Assembly (NCBI RefSeq): GCF_024362695.1
Contig: NC_065424.1
Location: forward strand, 904,786-968,785
DNA length: 64,000 nt
Direction: 5' to 3'
Origin: Pectinophora gossypiella
Taxonomy: Eukaryota > Arthropoda > Insecta > Lepidoptera > Gelechiidae
Shown: positions 21,601-28,190 of the stretch, piece after piece
Layout: each line of letters starts with the position of its first letter
Position numbering within the stretch: position 1 is the stretch's first letter
Made by a program: the position numbers and the translations under genes
The notes under the pieces: model-generated
Databases searched by the model: none
Seen by the model: the letters and a program-made list of their open reading frames with translations, nothing else
What the model was told of the DNA's origin: nothing

Positions 21601-22564
21601 TACAGCCACCTCACCTGCGCCAAGGGGGTCAGCAACGACCCGCTAGCCAGTCAGTATTATTATTACTTGAGAATTATGAGGGCTAAACTGATACAGCCGC
21701 GCGATCACTGCGACCTTGTCAGCTCTATTGTGACTTAAATCCCTACATTTAAAAATCCTCCTCTAGACCGATCCGCTCGAAGAGATCCAACGTTTTTTTT
21801 GGGGGAAAGCTTCATGACTTCCTGGGGGTCCATTATGTGGCCCCCAAGTGTACGGCTTCTACTATGTATGAGAGCCTCACAGCTGCACAGCAGATGTAGT
21901 GGCGTCTCATCCTCCCTTAGCAGAATCAGCATAAAGGGGACTCGATCAGCTCCATTCTGTGTAGGTGCTTATTGAATCTGCAATGCCCCGTGAGAGTAGC
22001 CAGTCAGTATCATATACACTTCTCAGCGGGCCTGACACGCTAACGGCGCGAGTACAACGAGTAACTGTCAAAGCGCGAGCTGTCAAATTTGACAGACGAG
22101 CTAAGGTTCCTTCGCGCGTCGACTTTCTCGTGACTTGAATATGAAAAGTGTCACACACAAATGATGTTAAAAAACTATTTATTTTCTCATTTCTTATGAA
22201 AATAGGTATCTGTTTCTTTTCTTTCTCTTGGCTCTATAAGCAATATACAATAAAAAATAAGATATTTTCTTTGGAATGGTACATCTTAAAAAATCGCGGA
22301 TGTCCCGATAGTCGCGCTTACTTTGTCTCGCGTCGCGCTTCCATACCGTGCTAGGCCTGCAGGGAGGTTAAAGAGGCCACATTGAAACTATTTTTTTTCC
22401 TATTTTTAGGTATCGAGGATCCAAAGCGTTATCTAGCGGAAAGCCTCGGCAACGTGTCGCGATCGAACCCTGGACTCCTTCCTCCGAGGGTGGCAGCATT
22501 GGACGAACAGCATCGCAACGTTCTTCAGGTGTACCTAAACGCGTACTCAGTGCAGATCTGTTGA
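626..22564 (+). CDS. CSE1L: Exportin-2 (cellular apoptosis susceptibility protein), 19 coding exons
   Basis: Exportin-2 recycles importin-alpha from nucleus to cytoplasm with Ran-GTP. I join exons 626-710, 3381-3526, 4066-4258, 9453-9598, 10729-10929, 11231-11401, 12056-12185, 12984-13147, 13503-13692, 15209-15309, 15693-15861, 16076-16232, 17124-17215, 17954-18189, 19156-19253, 19806-19973, 20769-20931, 21505-21649 and 22410-22564. All introns are GT-AG. The exons total 2910 nt, giving 969 residues, very close to the roughly 970 residues usual for the family. The protein starts MEVTDENLATLANYLQQTL (importin-beta N-terminal domain) and continues as HEAT-like helices. Family blocks include RRDIEGSDVDTRRRAACDLV, KPHFNHYLFE, FQEILQNDVQEFMPYVFQ, KLIASKTNDHEGFYL and FIEVDDTPGYQ. 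The start is the first ATG of an in-frame exon with an AAA Kozak context. Exon 14 carries a Gly/Ala-rich insertion. Nearly every intron is loaded with transposons. Exact splice choice is inferred; the family call is very secure. Confidence 0.96.
711..1171. other. CSE1L intron 1, part before the foldback element
   Basis: AT-rich intron sequence after the GTAAGT donor. I see no repeat or coding signal in it; short ORFs here are chance. Confidence 0.6.
1181..3231. mobile_element. Long-TIR foldback DNA transposon, non-autonomous
   Basis: A 2051-bp element in CSE1L intron 1. Two near-identical arms of 824 bp (1181-2004 and 2408-3231) are inverted around a 403-bp centre. A perfect 9-bp target duplication CAAATGGAT flanks it (1172-1180 and 3232-3240). 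The ends read GTGTGCGTTACCCCAACAAG. A subterminal motif of the type CGTTACYCCAGCA recurs inside each arm (near 1187, 1325 and 1480). The mirrored short ORFs in the arms differ at only a couple of codons, so the insertion or arm homogenisation is young. There is no transposase. Long arms and a 9-bp duplication suggest a Mutator-like (MULE) foldback element; that superfamily label is inference. Confidence 0.93.
3527..4065. other. CSE1L intron 2
   Basis: 539-bp AT-rich intron between GTATGT and TTCAG. I see no recognisable repeat or gene in it. Confidence 0.6.
4259..4892. other. CSE1L intron 3, part before the LINE
   Basis: AT-rich sequence with an A-run near 4545. The last part before the LINE contains the pre-insertion target CAGTGGCGCCCCT. 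No gene is seen. Confidence 0.55.
4906..8142 (-). mobile_element. Full-length single-ORF non-LTR retrotransposon
   Basis: A 3237-bp LINE inserted antisense in CSE1L intron 3. The 13-bp target duplication CAGTGGCGCCCCT is perfect (4893-4905 and 8143-8155). The element has a 79-nt 5' leader, one long ORF, a very short 3' UTR and a 3' tail of AAT/TAA trinucleotide repeats. That compact layout resembles RTE elements, but the reverse transcriptase motifs look more like the Jockey/I side, so I leave the clade open. A 5'-truncated sister copy lies at 47579-47828. Confidence 0.95.
4947..8063 (-). CDS. APE-type endonuclease / reverse transcriptase of the LINE
   Basis: 1038 residues, uninterrupted. 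The N-terminal half (about residues 55-275) is an apurinic-type endonuclease with the blocks ILQINVEGL, ICVQEHH, FLGDFNSRHTAWG and SQHSPALVTV. The reverse transcriptase (about 470-760) shows NKAAGPDEIYPEFLQ, SYRPISLLSVTYKLLERM, FVDLSAAYDTVW, NGLPQGSVLAPLLFN and the catalytic FAYADDLAL at about residue 690. The C-terminus carries a CCHC-type knuckle, CECGHPDQTISHIVNECPLH. The protein would nick target DNA and prime reverse transcription there. No separate gag-like ORF is present. No stop or frameshift is seen, so the copy is potentially active. It is a mobile-element protein, not a host gene. Confidence 0.95.
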   Translation of the reverse strand: MAHRTVPCESPGALSCDFIMDPQNSPFQDSTTNSPFQGSPSNICPTRVPKTRTVGPVTRILQINVEGLSAAKCEYLARLAYDHNVDIICVQEHHIHMECDLARRAHIEGFNLVAYTLSPIYGSAVYHRWSLSNFEVIKVTNTNNIEIIVAQVDSLNLVSIYKPPHSNISGSLLPDITHPAVFLGDFNSRHTAWGYAGTDRNGEEIQDWSERNGFHLIFDPKGRSSFRSARWNSNTNPDLCFASTDIDGNALPVNRIVLNSFPRSQHSPALVTVGLEIPLLESTQRPRWNFAKADWNEFTAKLDATVRFIGPSVDNYNRFVRATIAAAKRTIPRGYRKEYAPGWTTETEEAYQQYQSTNDPKAAQRLLASLDASRKTKWESCVESMDFTHSSRKSWNMLRKLGSAPQHEKQSPSIDPNKIAKRIQDISKSSKSGKPFTKSIKNTVFQFLKTAETDDAISKPFTLPELEVSLKNTKSNKAAGPDEIYPEFLQHLGKVGKNWLLQLFNDILETGTTPSVFKLTKVISLLKPGKCPSEPSSYRPISLLSVTYKLLERMLYNRIYSIVDINIPPVQAGFRGNRSCADQVLALSSFIEAGYQRGLKTAVAFVDLSAAYDTVWIDGLLNKIIDIIPCRKTIRLIKALLSPRHIKVHLGESCSRYRLLKNGLPQGSVLAPLLFNVYIRDMPETRSHKFAYADDLALAYQSRSFEEGEIALSQDLDTMGSYYTQWRLSPNPSKTEVTSFHLTNCLANRKLKVTFCGELVKHNFTPNYLGVTLDRSLTYKQHLDNVKQKLKTRVNILRRLTGTSWGASASVLRTAALALVYSTAEYCAPVWYRSAHTHKVDTQLHEAMRLITGVIRSTPLPWLPVLAHIPPPGLRRCKAAANEWNKCFYMNRSGPMPIRDTLDNLPRARLPSRSPIWNDERIKSQFSVEDTWRLEWNMFDGTNSDLIQDPSRRVPGFDSKRKIWTRLNRCRTDYGKSNHHLCRWGLKESPYCECGHPDQTISHIVNECPLHRFPGGIAELHCVTDAAETWLRELKLDI
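8190..8491 (-). repeat. tRNA-derived SINE (type A head, type C tail)
   Basis: On the - strand a tRNA-like head (A box near 8480, B box GGGTTCGATTCCCG near 8440) leads into the shared core around GTGCTTCGGAGGGTACGTTA. It then runs into a tail with an ACCTCCACCAACCCGCAG block. The same tail type is seen at 9900-10133. The head is degenerate and is not a functional tRNA. Confidence 0.8.
8647..8735 (-). pseudogene. C-terminal fragment of a LINE reverse transcriptase
   Basis: The - strand reads KWKELEEAFVKRQMDEEDK followed by a stop, a C-terminus of a kind I associate with insect non-LTR elements. Only the last 30 or so codons are present. The GC-rich flank to 8935 is probably other repeat debris. 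Confidence 0.5.
8953..9250 (+). repeat. SINE type B (tRNA A box plus 5S rRNA-like boxes)
   Basis: 298 bp with a perfect 12-bp target duplication ATTTCACATTCA (8941-8952 and 9251-9262). The head has TGGCGCAGCGG, which fits a tRNA A box. It then has GAAGTTAAGCAAC and GGATGGGTGACC, which match the 5S rRNA internal promoter. The shared SINE core GTGCTTCGGAAGGCACGTTA follows. The tail ends in a GATGATGAT repeat. Other copies are at 15473-15655, 16268-16558, 20110-20396 and 35470-35757. Confidence 0.9.
9290..9345. repeat. CAC-rich microsatellite and T-run
   Basis: Imperfect CACCAC/CATCAC repeats followed by a T-run, in CSE1L intron 3 upstream of exon 4. Confidence 0.7.
9636..10133 (-). repeat. GC-rich retroposon remnant with SINE tail type C
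   Basis: A GC-rich block unlike the surrounding intron. Its part from about 9905 to 10133 matches the SINE at 8190-8400 on the - strand (core plus ACCTCCACCAACCCGCAG tail). The 9636-9905 part has no second copy here and looks like a LINE 3' region, but no protein domain is recognisable. Confidence 0.6.
10215..10350 (+). repeat. Repeat D, partly duplicated
   Basis: The block CCGGGTGAGAGCCTTCAGCG appears twice in tandem and continues into CCCATTTGTCCGGCCAAGTA and ATAAGTCACGTCA. Copies are at 11797-11890 (+), about 37203-37300 (-) and 39797-39890 (-). It resembles a LINE 3' end; the class is not established. Confidence 0.65.
10382..10708 (+). repeat. SINE type A (tRNA-derived), full length
   Basis: 327 bp flanked by the 10-bp target duplication ATAATGTATC (10372-10381 and 10709-10718). 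The tRNA-like head has the A box TGGTCCAGTGG and B box GGTTCGAATCCCGG. The loop would read CAC as an anticodon if folded as a tRNA. The core and the tail with TCAGGGGCCTTTGGCGGCTC follow. The right duplication ends 10 bp before the AG of CSE1L exon 5. Confidence 0.92.
11134..11214 (+). repeat. MITE H half copy before exon 6
   Basis: Contains GGGAGTCTCATATCCCC and AACGCGGTAAGAACCCGTTA and ends in a TTATTATGTGCTTTAA block. Full palindromic copies are at 47333-47470 and 50493-50640. Exon 6 begins about 16 bp later. Confidence 0.75.
11797..11890 (+). repeat. Repeat D copy
   Basis: Same block as at 10215-10350 (CCCATTTGTCCGGCCAAGTA and ATAAGTCACGTCA), in CSE1L intron 6. Confidence 0.7.
12263..12974. 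mobile_element. Palindromic MITE P split by a second MITE
   Basis: The left half of MITE P (12263-12409, with GATTCAGACCATGATTCTGA) and the right half (12895-12974, ending GATGTCACTAACACCCTGTA) are separated by about 485 bp. That insert has its own inverted ends of about 50 bp, built on TTAAAATGGCCACATCGAAG at 12418 and its diverged reverse near 12880. It carries the TG-repeat at 12736-12825. MITE P ends about 10 bp before the acceptor of CSE1L exon 8. Confidence 0.75.
12736..12825. repeat. TG microsatellite
   Basis: Interrupted TG/TGTGAG repeats in the MITE insert of CSE1L intron 7. ORFs across it are artefacts. Confidence 0.9.
13405..13480 (+). repeat. Repeat K fragment
   Basis: Contains AGCATGGAGAACGCTACGCC and GAGCGTGGGTCTTAAA. 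Copies are near 37120, 39400, 43070-43215 and 44546-44625. It ends about 20 bp before the acceptor of CSE1L exon 9. Confidence 0.65.
13860..14090 (+). repeat. LINE 3'-end repeat L with TTCTA tail
   Basis: Shares TGAGTGAGGCCCTTTTATCT with 53290-53400. It ends in a repeated TTCTA microsatellite preceded by CATAATAAACT, which is the tail form of a non-LTR element. No coding part is left. Confidence 0.6.
14288..14645 (+). repeat. SINE type M (tRNA-like head)
   Basis: Head GTGGTAGCCCAGATGGTAGA resembles a tRNA A box region. The body has TTTTCCCTTCGCGGGTTGGA and GACCTGTCAAATCGTCAGGT and ends in a GATGATGATG tail. Other copies are at 39920-40112 (+), 57072-57250 (-) and 19980-20050 (-, 5'-truncated). 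Confidence 0.75.
14931..15193 (+). repeat. Common lepidopteran interspersed repeat, class unsure
   Basis: Begins CACTAGCGACCCGCCCCGGC and ends CTATGTAGTG, so its outer five bases are inverted repeats. Internal TAAAAAAAACCGCATCAAAA and GTTGCGTAGTTTTAAAGAT blocks are familiar from many moth genomes. It could be Helitron-like or another non-autonomous element; I cannot decide from one copy. It ends about 15 bp before the acceptor of CSE1L exon 10. Confidence 0.6.
15473..15655 (+). repeat. SINE type B, 3' part only
   Basis: Starts at the TTTTCATCTCGAGCTCC junction downstream of the 5S-like boxes and keeps the core and tail. It lies in CSE1L intron 10 and ends about 37 bp before exon 11. Confidence 0.85.
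15914..16030. repeat. Two partial MITE P ends in tandem
   Basis: CACCCTGTAT-type ends with AAAGTTTTCGTTA occur near 15920-15978 and 15979-16030. These are repeated right ends of MITE P and sit about 45 bp before CSE1L exon 12. Confidence 0.65.
16268..16558 (+). repeat. SINE type B, full length
   Basis: Complete head (TGGCGCAGCGG, GAAGTTAAGCAAC, GGATGGGTGACC), core and GATGATGATG tail, in CSE1L intron 12. No clear target duplication is seen. Confidence 0.88.
16655..16845 (+). repeat. Retroposon 3'-end repeat G
   Basis: Contains GTGTAACTATGTTACCTACTG and ends GAATAAAGATATTTTTGAAT with a TTGAAT-type tail. Related copies are near 37318-37480 (+) and 53690-53887 (-). It resembles a LINE 3' end. 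The following part to about 17060 is a separate imperfect palindrome around TCTGGTGGAAA / CCACCAGAGCT. Confidence 0.6.
17390..17500. repeat. 29-33 bp minisatellite
   Basis: Three tandem copies of a unit containing GTGTAATGTGTGCTGGCTGT in CSE1L intron 13. Confidence 0.8.
17676..17818. mobile_element. MITE F
   Basis: A palindromic repeat of about 145 bp. One end reads GGTCACGAGTA and the other TGGTCATGACTGTAC, with AGTGCGACATTGTTCTAAAG inside. Better copies are at 48548-48695 and, split, at 53673-54035. Confidence 0.7.
18546..18862 (+). repeat. SINE type A, full length
   Basis: tRNA-like head with GGGTTCAAATCCCGG, core GTGCTTCGGAAGGCACGTTA, and the tail to CACACGATAGAAGAAGAAGA. It lies in CSE1L intron 14. 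Confidence 0.88.
19285..19648 (+). repeat. MITE P fragments and a headless SINE A
   Basis: 19285-19430 holds pieces of MITE P (GTGTTAATGACATCGTAA, GATGATTCAGACCACGATTC). From about 19436 a SINE A copy lacks its tRNA head and runs to the GATAGATGA tail. Both are diverged. They lie in CSE1L intron 15. Confidence 0.65.
19980..20050 (-). repeat. 5'-truncated SINE M that duplicated the exon-16 donor
   Basis: A 71-bp piece of SINE M (ACAGGGTCCGCTTACCTAAC) directly follows the exon-16 donor. It is flanked by the 17-bp direct repeat GTACAGGCCAAGTAAGT at 19963-19979 and 20051-20067. That repeat contains the last exon bases and the GTAAGT. It is the expected target duplication of a retroposition event into the splice junction. 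A third copy lies at 20422-20438. Confidence 0.88.
20110..20396 (-). repeat. SINE type B, full length
   Basis: Antisense copy with GGTCACCCATCC and GTTGCTTAACTTC boxes and CATCATCATC tail. It separates two copies of a roughly 90-bp intron segment (20028-20109 and about 20392-20509), each containing GTACAGGCCAAGTAAGT and ending GACTGAT. Confidence 0.88.
20566..20740. repeat. MITE E and MITE H fragments before exon 17
   Basis: 20577-20655 matches MITE E (AAATAAAGACAGATCTAAAAC). 20689-20735 matches the MITE H end (GAGTCTCATATCGGGAAG, AACCCGTTATGATGTG). Exon 17 starts at 20769. Confidence 0.6.
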
Positions 22565-22669
22565 AATTACATGGGGTTTTAGTGTGGGCCGATAGATGGC
22601 GGTAGTGAGACGTGAGGTCCGGTGGAAACTAGAAGCATTGTAGTTTGTACTAGAGACGATAATGACAAA

Positions 22670-22675
22670 AATAAA
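22670..22675 (+). terminator. Candidate CSE1L polyadenylation signal
   Basis: An AATAAA hexamer lies 106 nt after the CSE1L stop codon. It is the first canonical signal downstream. Actual cleavage is not visible from sequence. Confidence 0.5.
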
Positions 22676-23125
22676 ATCCCGTTACATGAGTATTGTACAT
22701 CGTAAGAACATGCGTTAGTGAAGGATTATTCTTTTTATAGCACTCAATAGTGCTTAATTGTTAAACAAAGTCGATAAGTTTGACTCGGACGCGATTTAAA
22801 CCAACAGCTCTACTCAAGTCAGGATGAAGATGGTGGTTAACACGCTCGTCCCAGCTTGACAATAGCTGCGCTTTCAAATCCAGTCCTAGTCAAAGTTTTT
22901 CATATTGATTTTCTCTATTCATTAAGTCAAAATTACAGTACGGCCGCCGTAACGTAAGAAGTCCGATTTGACTCAGGAAGCCAGCACGGAAAATTACACC
23001 TCAATGGCATTCATACTAGAACTATGCTTTTTGATTCGCCGCAGTCGGGTTAAAACGGACTTCTTACGGCGGTCGTACTATAGGGAAAAACCTTGTGATC
23101 TACCATCATGTGATTTACCATCATA
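22676..23125. other. Downstream of CSE1L
   Basis: Intergenic sequence with no gene seen. ORFs are short and unsupported. Confidence 0.5.
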
Positions 23126-23456
23126 TTGGCCCCGATTCCTGCAGACACATCCTAAATTCCTAATTTTATTTTAAGTCATACCCGTCAATTTCGTATCCGC
23201 CGGAAAGGAAAAGGATAAAATTTATGGAACGCACGTCAATTTTAGGCCGAAATTTTAAAAAGCCTTTCAGAAATTTTATATTCGTCAATAACCCGACAGA
23301 ATTAAGTTAACAGCACACGTAAAACGGATTGCATATGAGCGAGATGCCTTTTATTCGCCCAGGTTATTCATATTTTTCTTTTTCGGCGGATAAGAAAATA
23401 ACCGATATAACTTAAAATAAAATTAGGATGTCTGCAGGAATCGGGGCCACTATTTA
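23126..23456. mobile_element. Palindromic MITE I
   Basis: Ends are inverted copies built on GGCCCCGATTCCTGCAGACA. Internal arms carry TTCGGCGGATAAGAAAAT and its reverse. The same family occurs at about 33716-33916, 42656-43014, 46749-47127, 47128-47333, 48529-48775 and 50190-50491. No coding capacity. Confidence 0.8.
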
Positions 23457-23861
23457 TGAAAACTCATTAAAGTAAAGTTGTACAATTTCTGGTTTGCCCT
23501 ACTTAACGAATGATGACATATATTATTATCTCTTGTCTTTCTCGTACTAAGCTATATACTTTTATTGCGAAAAGATATGCCATCTTTTGTTTTTTTCACA
23601 CTAGGCGATGTATTATATATCTGTTCTGCTGTCATTCTAATTATTCTATGTCAAATAGGGTGTCATCTCATATTTCAATAACGCCATTGTATCCTGGTAA
23701 GTTGACTGATAAGGAGGATGTTGATAGTGAAATTGTGTAAAGTTTTGTGAGGCGACGTGTATGGAAGACTCGTTAGAGAAAATTGGGTGTAAAATGTACA
23801 GTAAAATTAAGGGTATAATCATTTAAACTCATAAGTGTATGTATCACAAATAATAGGGTAG

Positions 23862-24003
23862 CTTCCAACTAGTCAAATCAGTTACTTTTTACTAAACGTC
23901 AAAACACGAAATTACTATGGAATTTGTATGAAAAAGCAACCTGGGACGTCATAGAAAAGTGACAAAATGTCGCACTTTCCTTATTAAAATCCATGAACCA
24001 AAT
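23862..24003. repeat. MITE E half copy
   Basis: Begins CTTCCAACTAGTCAAATC and contains TTTTTACTAAACGTCAAAAC and GACGTCATAGAAAAGTGAC. Its other half is not found nearby. The fuller copy is at 42726-42985. Confidence 0.65.
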
Positions 24004-24050
24004 AATAGTAATTTATTTATTCAAACAATTAAAAACAAAACAAACACATC

Positions 24051-26981
24051 TTATAAATAAAACACCTCCTCCAATGCGTCACATCGAGGCAAGGTGCCCA
24101 ACAGGCTGGCAGCATTACCCCTCTGAATCGCCAGGCTAATTCTCTGACAGAAATAACTACCAGCCCTAGCATCTCCCGAAGCCCCGATAAGACGCATTGA
24201 GAGATCCTTAACAAATATTTTTGCTTCTGGACCCCAAGGACCCATCGTTTCAACTGCAAATGGGACAAAAAGGAACGATCCTGCCAGACCCGAGTACTTC
24301 CTCCTCTTCAAGGACTCAGCCGCAATAGCCGCTGCCGCGGGGCGAGACGAAGTACCGTCCAGATGCGACGACGCCAGGGTATCCACACAAGTGGCATCCC
24401 ATACCAAAGATCTGCCAAACTTCCAAGGGATCAGCGTCATTCCATCTGGACGCTTACCATCCGAACGGAATATGCCATTCGGCTCCCGCACCGCCGGTAC
24501 ATTGGCCGCAACGAGTGCTCTGCGAATAATATCGTTGAGCGAGGCATGACGGGATATGCGACCGGCACTCCTATGACAGGACAAGCCATGATGACCCAAC
24601 TCATTGACGGCCTCACCACAACAACATCTATGCGGTTCATTAGTCCTAGCCCCCAAACGAAGGCCAACCGCCATAGAGAGGGTACTGTTGCTCAACAACG
24701 TTCCTAAATTAGCCGATGGGTATGCTTGAAGCCAGAAACCGGACTCCCTCTCAGAGACAGCAAGAAGACGCGCACGATCGACCGTATTATCACAGCCCAC
24801 CAGGAGTCGGGAATGCGCCAATTTACAAAGTGGCTCATCCCAAAGCCTCTGGTAGCTCGGATGAACCGGAACGTCCCCACCGCTAGCCACAACCCAAGCA
24901 GCCCTAGCCTCCACCAAACCACCAATCTCCACGGAACCCAAAGATGGGTTAACAATACTACCGAATAGATGATTGGAAGCATAGGCAGATGAAAGGAAAG
25001 CAGGAAGCGCCACGTCAGAAACCCTCCTGACTCCCAAACCACCAAATCTAACCGGCAAAGATGCTTGATCCCAAGCTTTGCCACCTAAGTCACAATTTAA
25101 CACTTTGGAAAGAGTCTCGCGAATCATGTCATCCAACCTTAACGTAAGAGCAGGAAATTTCCAAATCCTAGAGCATCTCAAGACATACATGAACTTAGGC
25201 ACAAACAAGCAAAACCGAATAATGAAGAGCGCCATGTGGGCATTTATATTGTAAAGACGCTCCGCAGACTCACCAAAACTATGAATGTGATCATTTACGA
25301 AAGCTGGAACAGCCTCGTCCAAAACCGGCGCCCCCAACAAACGCAGAGAACCCTCCCCCAAAGTCCTAATGCCCGGAGCCACCATTTCAAAATTCCTTAT
25401 AATTTCAGCCCTCTGGTCTAAGGGCACAGTTGAACGAATAAAAAGCTCACACTTAGAAAAATTTAAACGTAAACCTATGCCCGCAAACGAAGTTACCAGG
25501 CCCTCCAGATCCCTCAACACCATCGAAGCATCCCCACCCAAAGTGCCATCGTCCAAATACCATGCGTTAAAAGGAGAATTTAGAGCTGATATTATGGGAT
25601 TTATCGCCAGACTAAAAACGGCCGGAGCTAGAGGATCTCCTTGCTGGCAACCTGTCGCAGAGCTGATCAAGGAACCTCTATACACCAGAGAAGAAGGAGC
25701 ACCATAACATTGCCACAAATATGGATATATCGCCGGTATATGCTCCTTAACCTCCCCCAAAAGCGCACTCCGGTCAAGAGTATTAAAGGCGTTTCTGACA
25801 TCAACCTTAAGCAATACCGCTCCTTCATTTTCGGAAACAAAAGTGCGGGCTGCATGCACAGCTGCTTCACAGCCACTCTTTAAACCAAAACCTAACTGTT
25901 TTGGTTGGAAGGAGCCGCTAAGTTGAGGGAGAACATGCCTACAGCAAACCTTGGAGGCAATACGACGAATTGTGTTTCCAACAGCAATAGGCCGCACATC
26001 CCCATCCTTCTTTCCAAGTGCAAACAAGTTTGCCCCATATAAGACCGAAGTAACTTCTGAAGGCACCCTCCCCGATAACATTATATTTACAAGAGAAACC
26101 AAACTGTTCAAGAGAGATTTACCCACATCGCCCGTCGAGCCACACACCAAGTCTTTAAGATGTTGCGGGGAAAGACCATCAAGGCCACTAGCAGAACCAC
26201 TCTTAAAAGACAATATTGCGGCCAATACATCCTCCGCTGTGGCCTGAGGTGACACAACCGACGGCTGCGGGGGAACAGGCAACTGCGAGGACACCACAGG
26301 AGCCGGATGTTTAGCCTCCAAGGCAACCAAGGTCTCCCGAGTAACTGGTGCAAACTCATCACTCGAAAACACCAAATGGGCCGCCCCTCTTAAATCACCG
26401 TCATTAAACTTGGCCTCGATCTTCTTCAAAATATCCTGCCCATTTAAATTTGTTCCACGAGAAAACGAGAAATCCCCGAAATCATGGGGAAACTCACAAT
26501 TATTTTTCACCCTTTGTGTGAGAGAGATTGTCTCCCCGTTCCCCTTAACCACATGCAAAGTTCTAAAAGTAAAAGTCAATAAATTACTCCAATTGACTGC
26601 ACTGTTGACAGAGACAACCATATCGACTGCCTTTCTCAAAGCTGTGGCAACCGCAATTCTGGCCCCACGGGGTACACGCTTCAACACAGGACAACTACAC
26701 TTTAAATCTCCCAACAACTTCCATAACGGCTCGGCTCGACCAGGGCTGGGAGCAATACTACCGTCGGCATGACTAGAAGAAACATGAGCAACAGTGCCAA
26801 CTGGCTGAGATATAAATAAAGATGATTTGTGCATCCGCCCCTTATGTATTTTTAAACCCCTGATGCTATTGAAAAACCGTGGCTCATTGCATTGATTACA
26901 TCTCGCACGACCGCCCAAAGACTGGGCACCAGAATTACTTCCTGAAGTGGATGGTACCGGGACTGGCTGGGAAGTAGACAT
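24051..26981 (-). CDS. Non-LTR retrotransposon protein with restriction-like endonuclease
   Basis: 976 residues without interruption. A C2H2 zinc finger lies at residues 28-51 (CNQCNEP ... HKGRMH). The reverse transcriptase spans about 290-560, with GKKDGDVRPIAVGNTIRRI, KQLGFGLKSGCEAAVH, VDVRNAFNTLD, GCQQGDPLAPAVFS and the catalytic block AWYLDDGTLGGD at about residue 477. A CCHC-like knuckle (CCCGEAVNELGHHGLSC) sits near residue 785. A RPDGMTL ... VWDATCVDT block near 845 fits a PD-(D/E)XK restriction-like endonuclease. This N-finger, RT, CCHC, REL order is that of the R2/NeSL group; the exact clade is uncertain. There is no APE domain. The related C-terminal fragment at 37621-37806 supports a mobile origin. 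The element probably extends upstream into 27000-28115; its ends are not located. Confidence 0.88.
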   Translation of the reverse strand: MSTSQPVPVPSTSGSNSGAQSLGGRARCNQCNEPRFFNSIRGLKIHKGRMHKSSLFISQPVGTVAHVSSSHADGSIAPSPGRAEPLWKLLGDLKCSCPVLKRVPRGARIAVATALRKAVDMVVSVNSAVNWSNLLTFTFRTLHVVKGNGETISLTQRVKNNCEFPHDFGDFSFSRGTNLNGQDILKKIEAKFNDGDLRGAAHLVFSSDEFAPVTRETLVALEAKHPAPVVSSQLPVPPQPSVVSPQATAEDVLAAILSFKSGSASGLDGLSPQHLKDLVCGSTGDVGKSLLNSLVSLVNIMLSGRVPSEVTSVLYGANLFALGKKDGDVRPIAVGNTIRRIASKVCCRHVLPQLSGSFQPKQLGFGLKSGCEAAVHAARTFVSENEGAVLLKVDVRNAFNTLDRSALLGEVKEHIPAIYPYLWQCYGAPSSLVYRGSLISSATGCQQGDPLAPAVFSLAINPIISALNSPFNAWYLDDGTLGGDASMVLRDLEGLVTSFAGIGLRLNFSKCELFIRSTVPLDQRAEIIRNFEMVAPGIRTLGEGSLRLLGAPVLDEAVPAFVNDHIHSFGESAERLYNINAHMALFIIRFCLFVPKFMYVLRCSRIWKFPALTLRLDDMIRETLSKVLNCDLGGKAWDQASLPVRFGGLGVRRVSDVALPAFLSSAYASNHLFGSIVNPSLGSVEIGGLVEARAAWVVASGGDVPVHPSYQRLWDEPLCKLAHSRLLVGCDNTVDRARLLAVSERESGFWLQAYPSANLGTLLSNSTLSMAVGLRLGARTNEPHRCCCGEAVNELGHHGLSCHRSAGRISRHASLNDIIRRALVAANVPAVREPNGIFRSDGKRPDGMTLIPWKFGRSLVWDATCVDTLASSHLDGTSSRPAAAAIAAESLKRRKYSGLAGSFLFVPFAVETMGPWGPEAKIFVKDLSMRLIGASGDARAGSYFCQRISLAIQRGNAASLLGTLPRCDALEEVFYL

Positions 26982-28113
26982 TGTAAGCTGTCACATACAA
27001 ATAAAATACACCAGTTGTAGTCGAAACTAAACCATACTCATTAACAAAAAACAATAATTACGAGTAGTACCATATTTTAAAAAACGAAACGATACAAGTC
27101 ACTGTTTTATAAATACAATATAATCATTCATATTTAAAATTTCAATAAATACTTAATCAAAAATCAAAGATGTATAGTCAATGTATTTTATTTAAAAAGT
27201 AGACTGATTTAAAATAAAATAATATAAGTAATCCAAGAAATAAAAATATAAAACTAACAACTTTAGATACCAACATTACTACAAAAACAAACCCAAAACA
27301 CTAACTATAAGTCATTCCAACTAATCTACATAAGGAGAAAACTAGATAAGTACCATAAACAAAGTTCATCAAGAAATAATAAATATAAGGTAACCTCACA
27401 ACAGTAAGCAACAATAATTATTCTTAAAAGTAAAATTTTAAATATTTAATCAATTAGGTAACATTAAATAAAAATCAATTAAAAACAAAAATACACAAAC
27501 ATACTAAACAATATTAAAAATTAAAAAAAAAGGGATTAAAAAACAATAACAATAAAAAAGTCCTTCCACCAACGGCAACTGGCATCCGGTAGATACGAAC
27601 CCGAGACCCACTAGGCCACTAACAGTCTTGAGCTGGCAGAATACCAAACGCGCTAAGAACTGACGCGCAGCAACAAGCGAAAAACCGGAACGGTTACACC
27701 AAACGACGTCAATACGTAAACAACCGATCGTAGATAAAACACAGTGGGTAGATAATTCAACAACACAACTTCACTCAAAAACACAAGCACCAATTAATAA
27801 ATTAATATTCGCTTTCTTCTTTCACTGCACATGAAGTAGACTCTCCGGGGACTAAAGGATGCAGGCATCCCCTCAAAAATGCGAAGATCTCCAACTTCAC
27901 GGCGCATAAAACCGCCGTTCAAACACACCATAACCCCGTCATCCCGTCAGTGCTTTCCGGTACTTCCCGTTATTAACACACAAAGATAACACTTGACGTA
28001 CTGCAGTATAGTATAAACAACAGACTAAAACTACTTAGTTTTATTTTGACTCAAAACTATAATTTTAAATCCCAAAATAATCAGAGGCCCAAATATATGT
28101 CCAAGATGACAGG

Positions 28114-28115
<2 letters not shown>
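26982..28115 (-). other. Probable 5' UTR/upstream part of the REL-type element
   Basis: Very AT-rich to about 27540 on the + strand, then a more mixed block with no ORF. It lies 5' of the 976-codon ORF. No target duplication was found, so assignment to the element is inference. Confidence 0.35.

Positions 28116-28181
<66 letters not shown>
28116..28181. repeat. 66-nt A homopolymer
   Basis: An uninterrupted run of 66 A on the + strand. It may be the poly(A) tail of a retroposed copy. The poly-Phe ORF on the - strand is an artefact. Its length could also reflect assembly or slippage. Confidence 0.9.
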
Positions 28182-28182
<1 letters not shown>

Positions 28183-28190
28183 ACCACATT

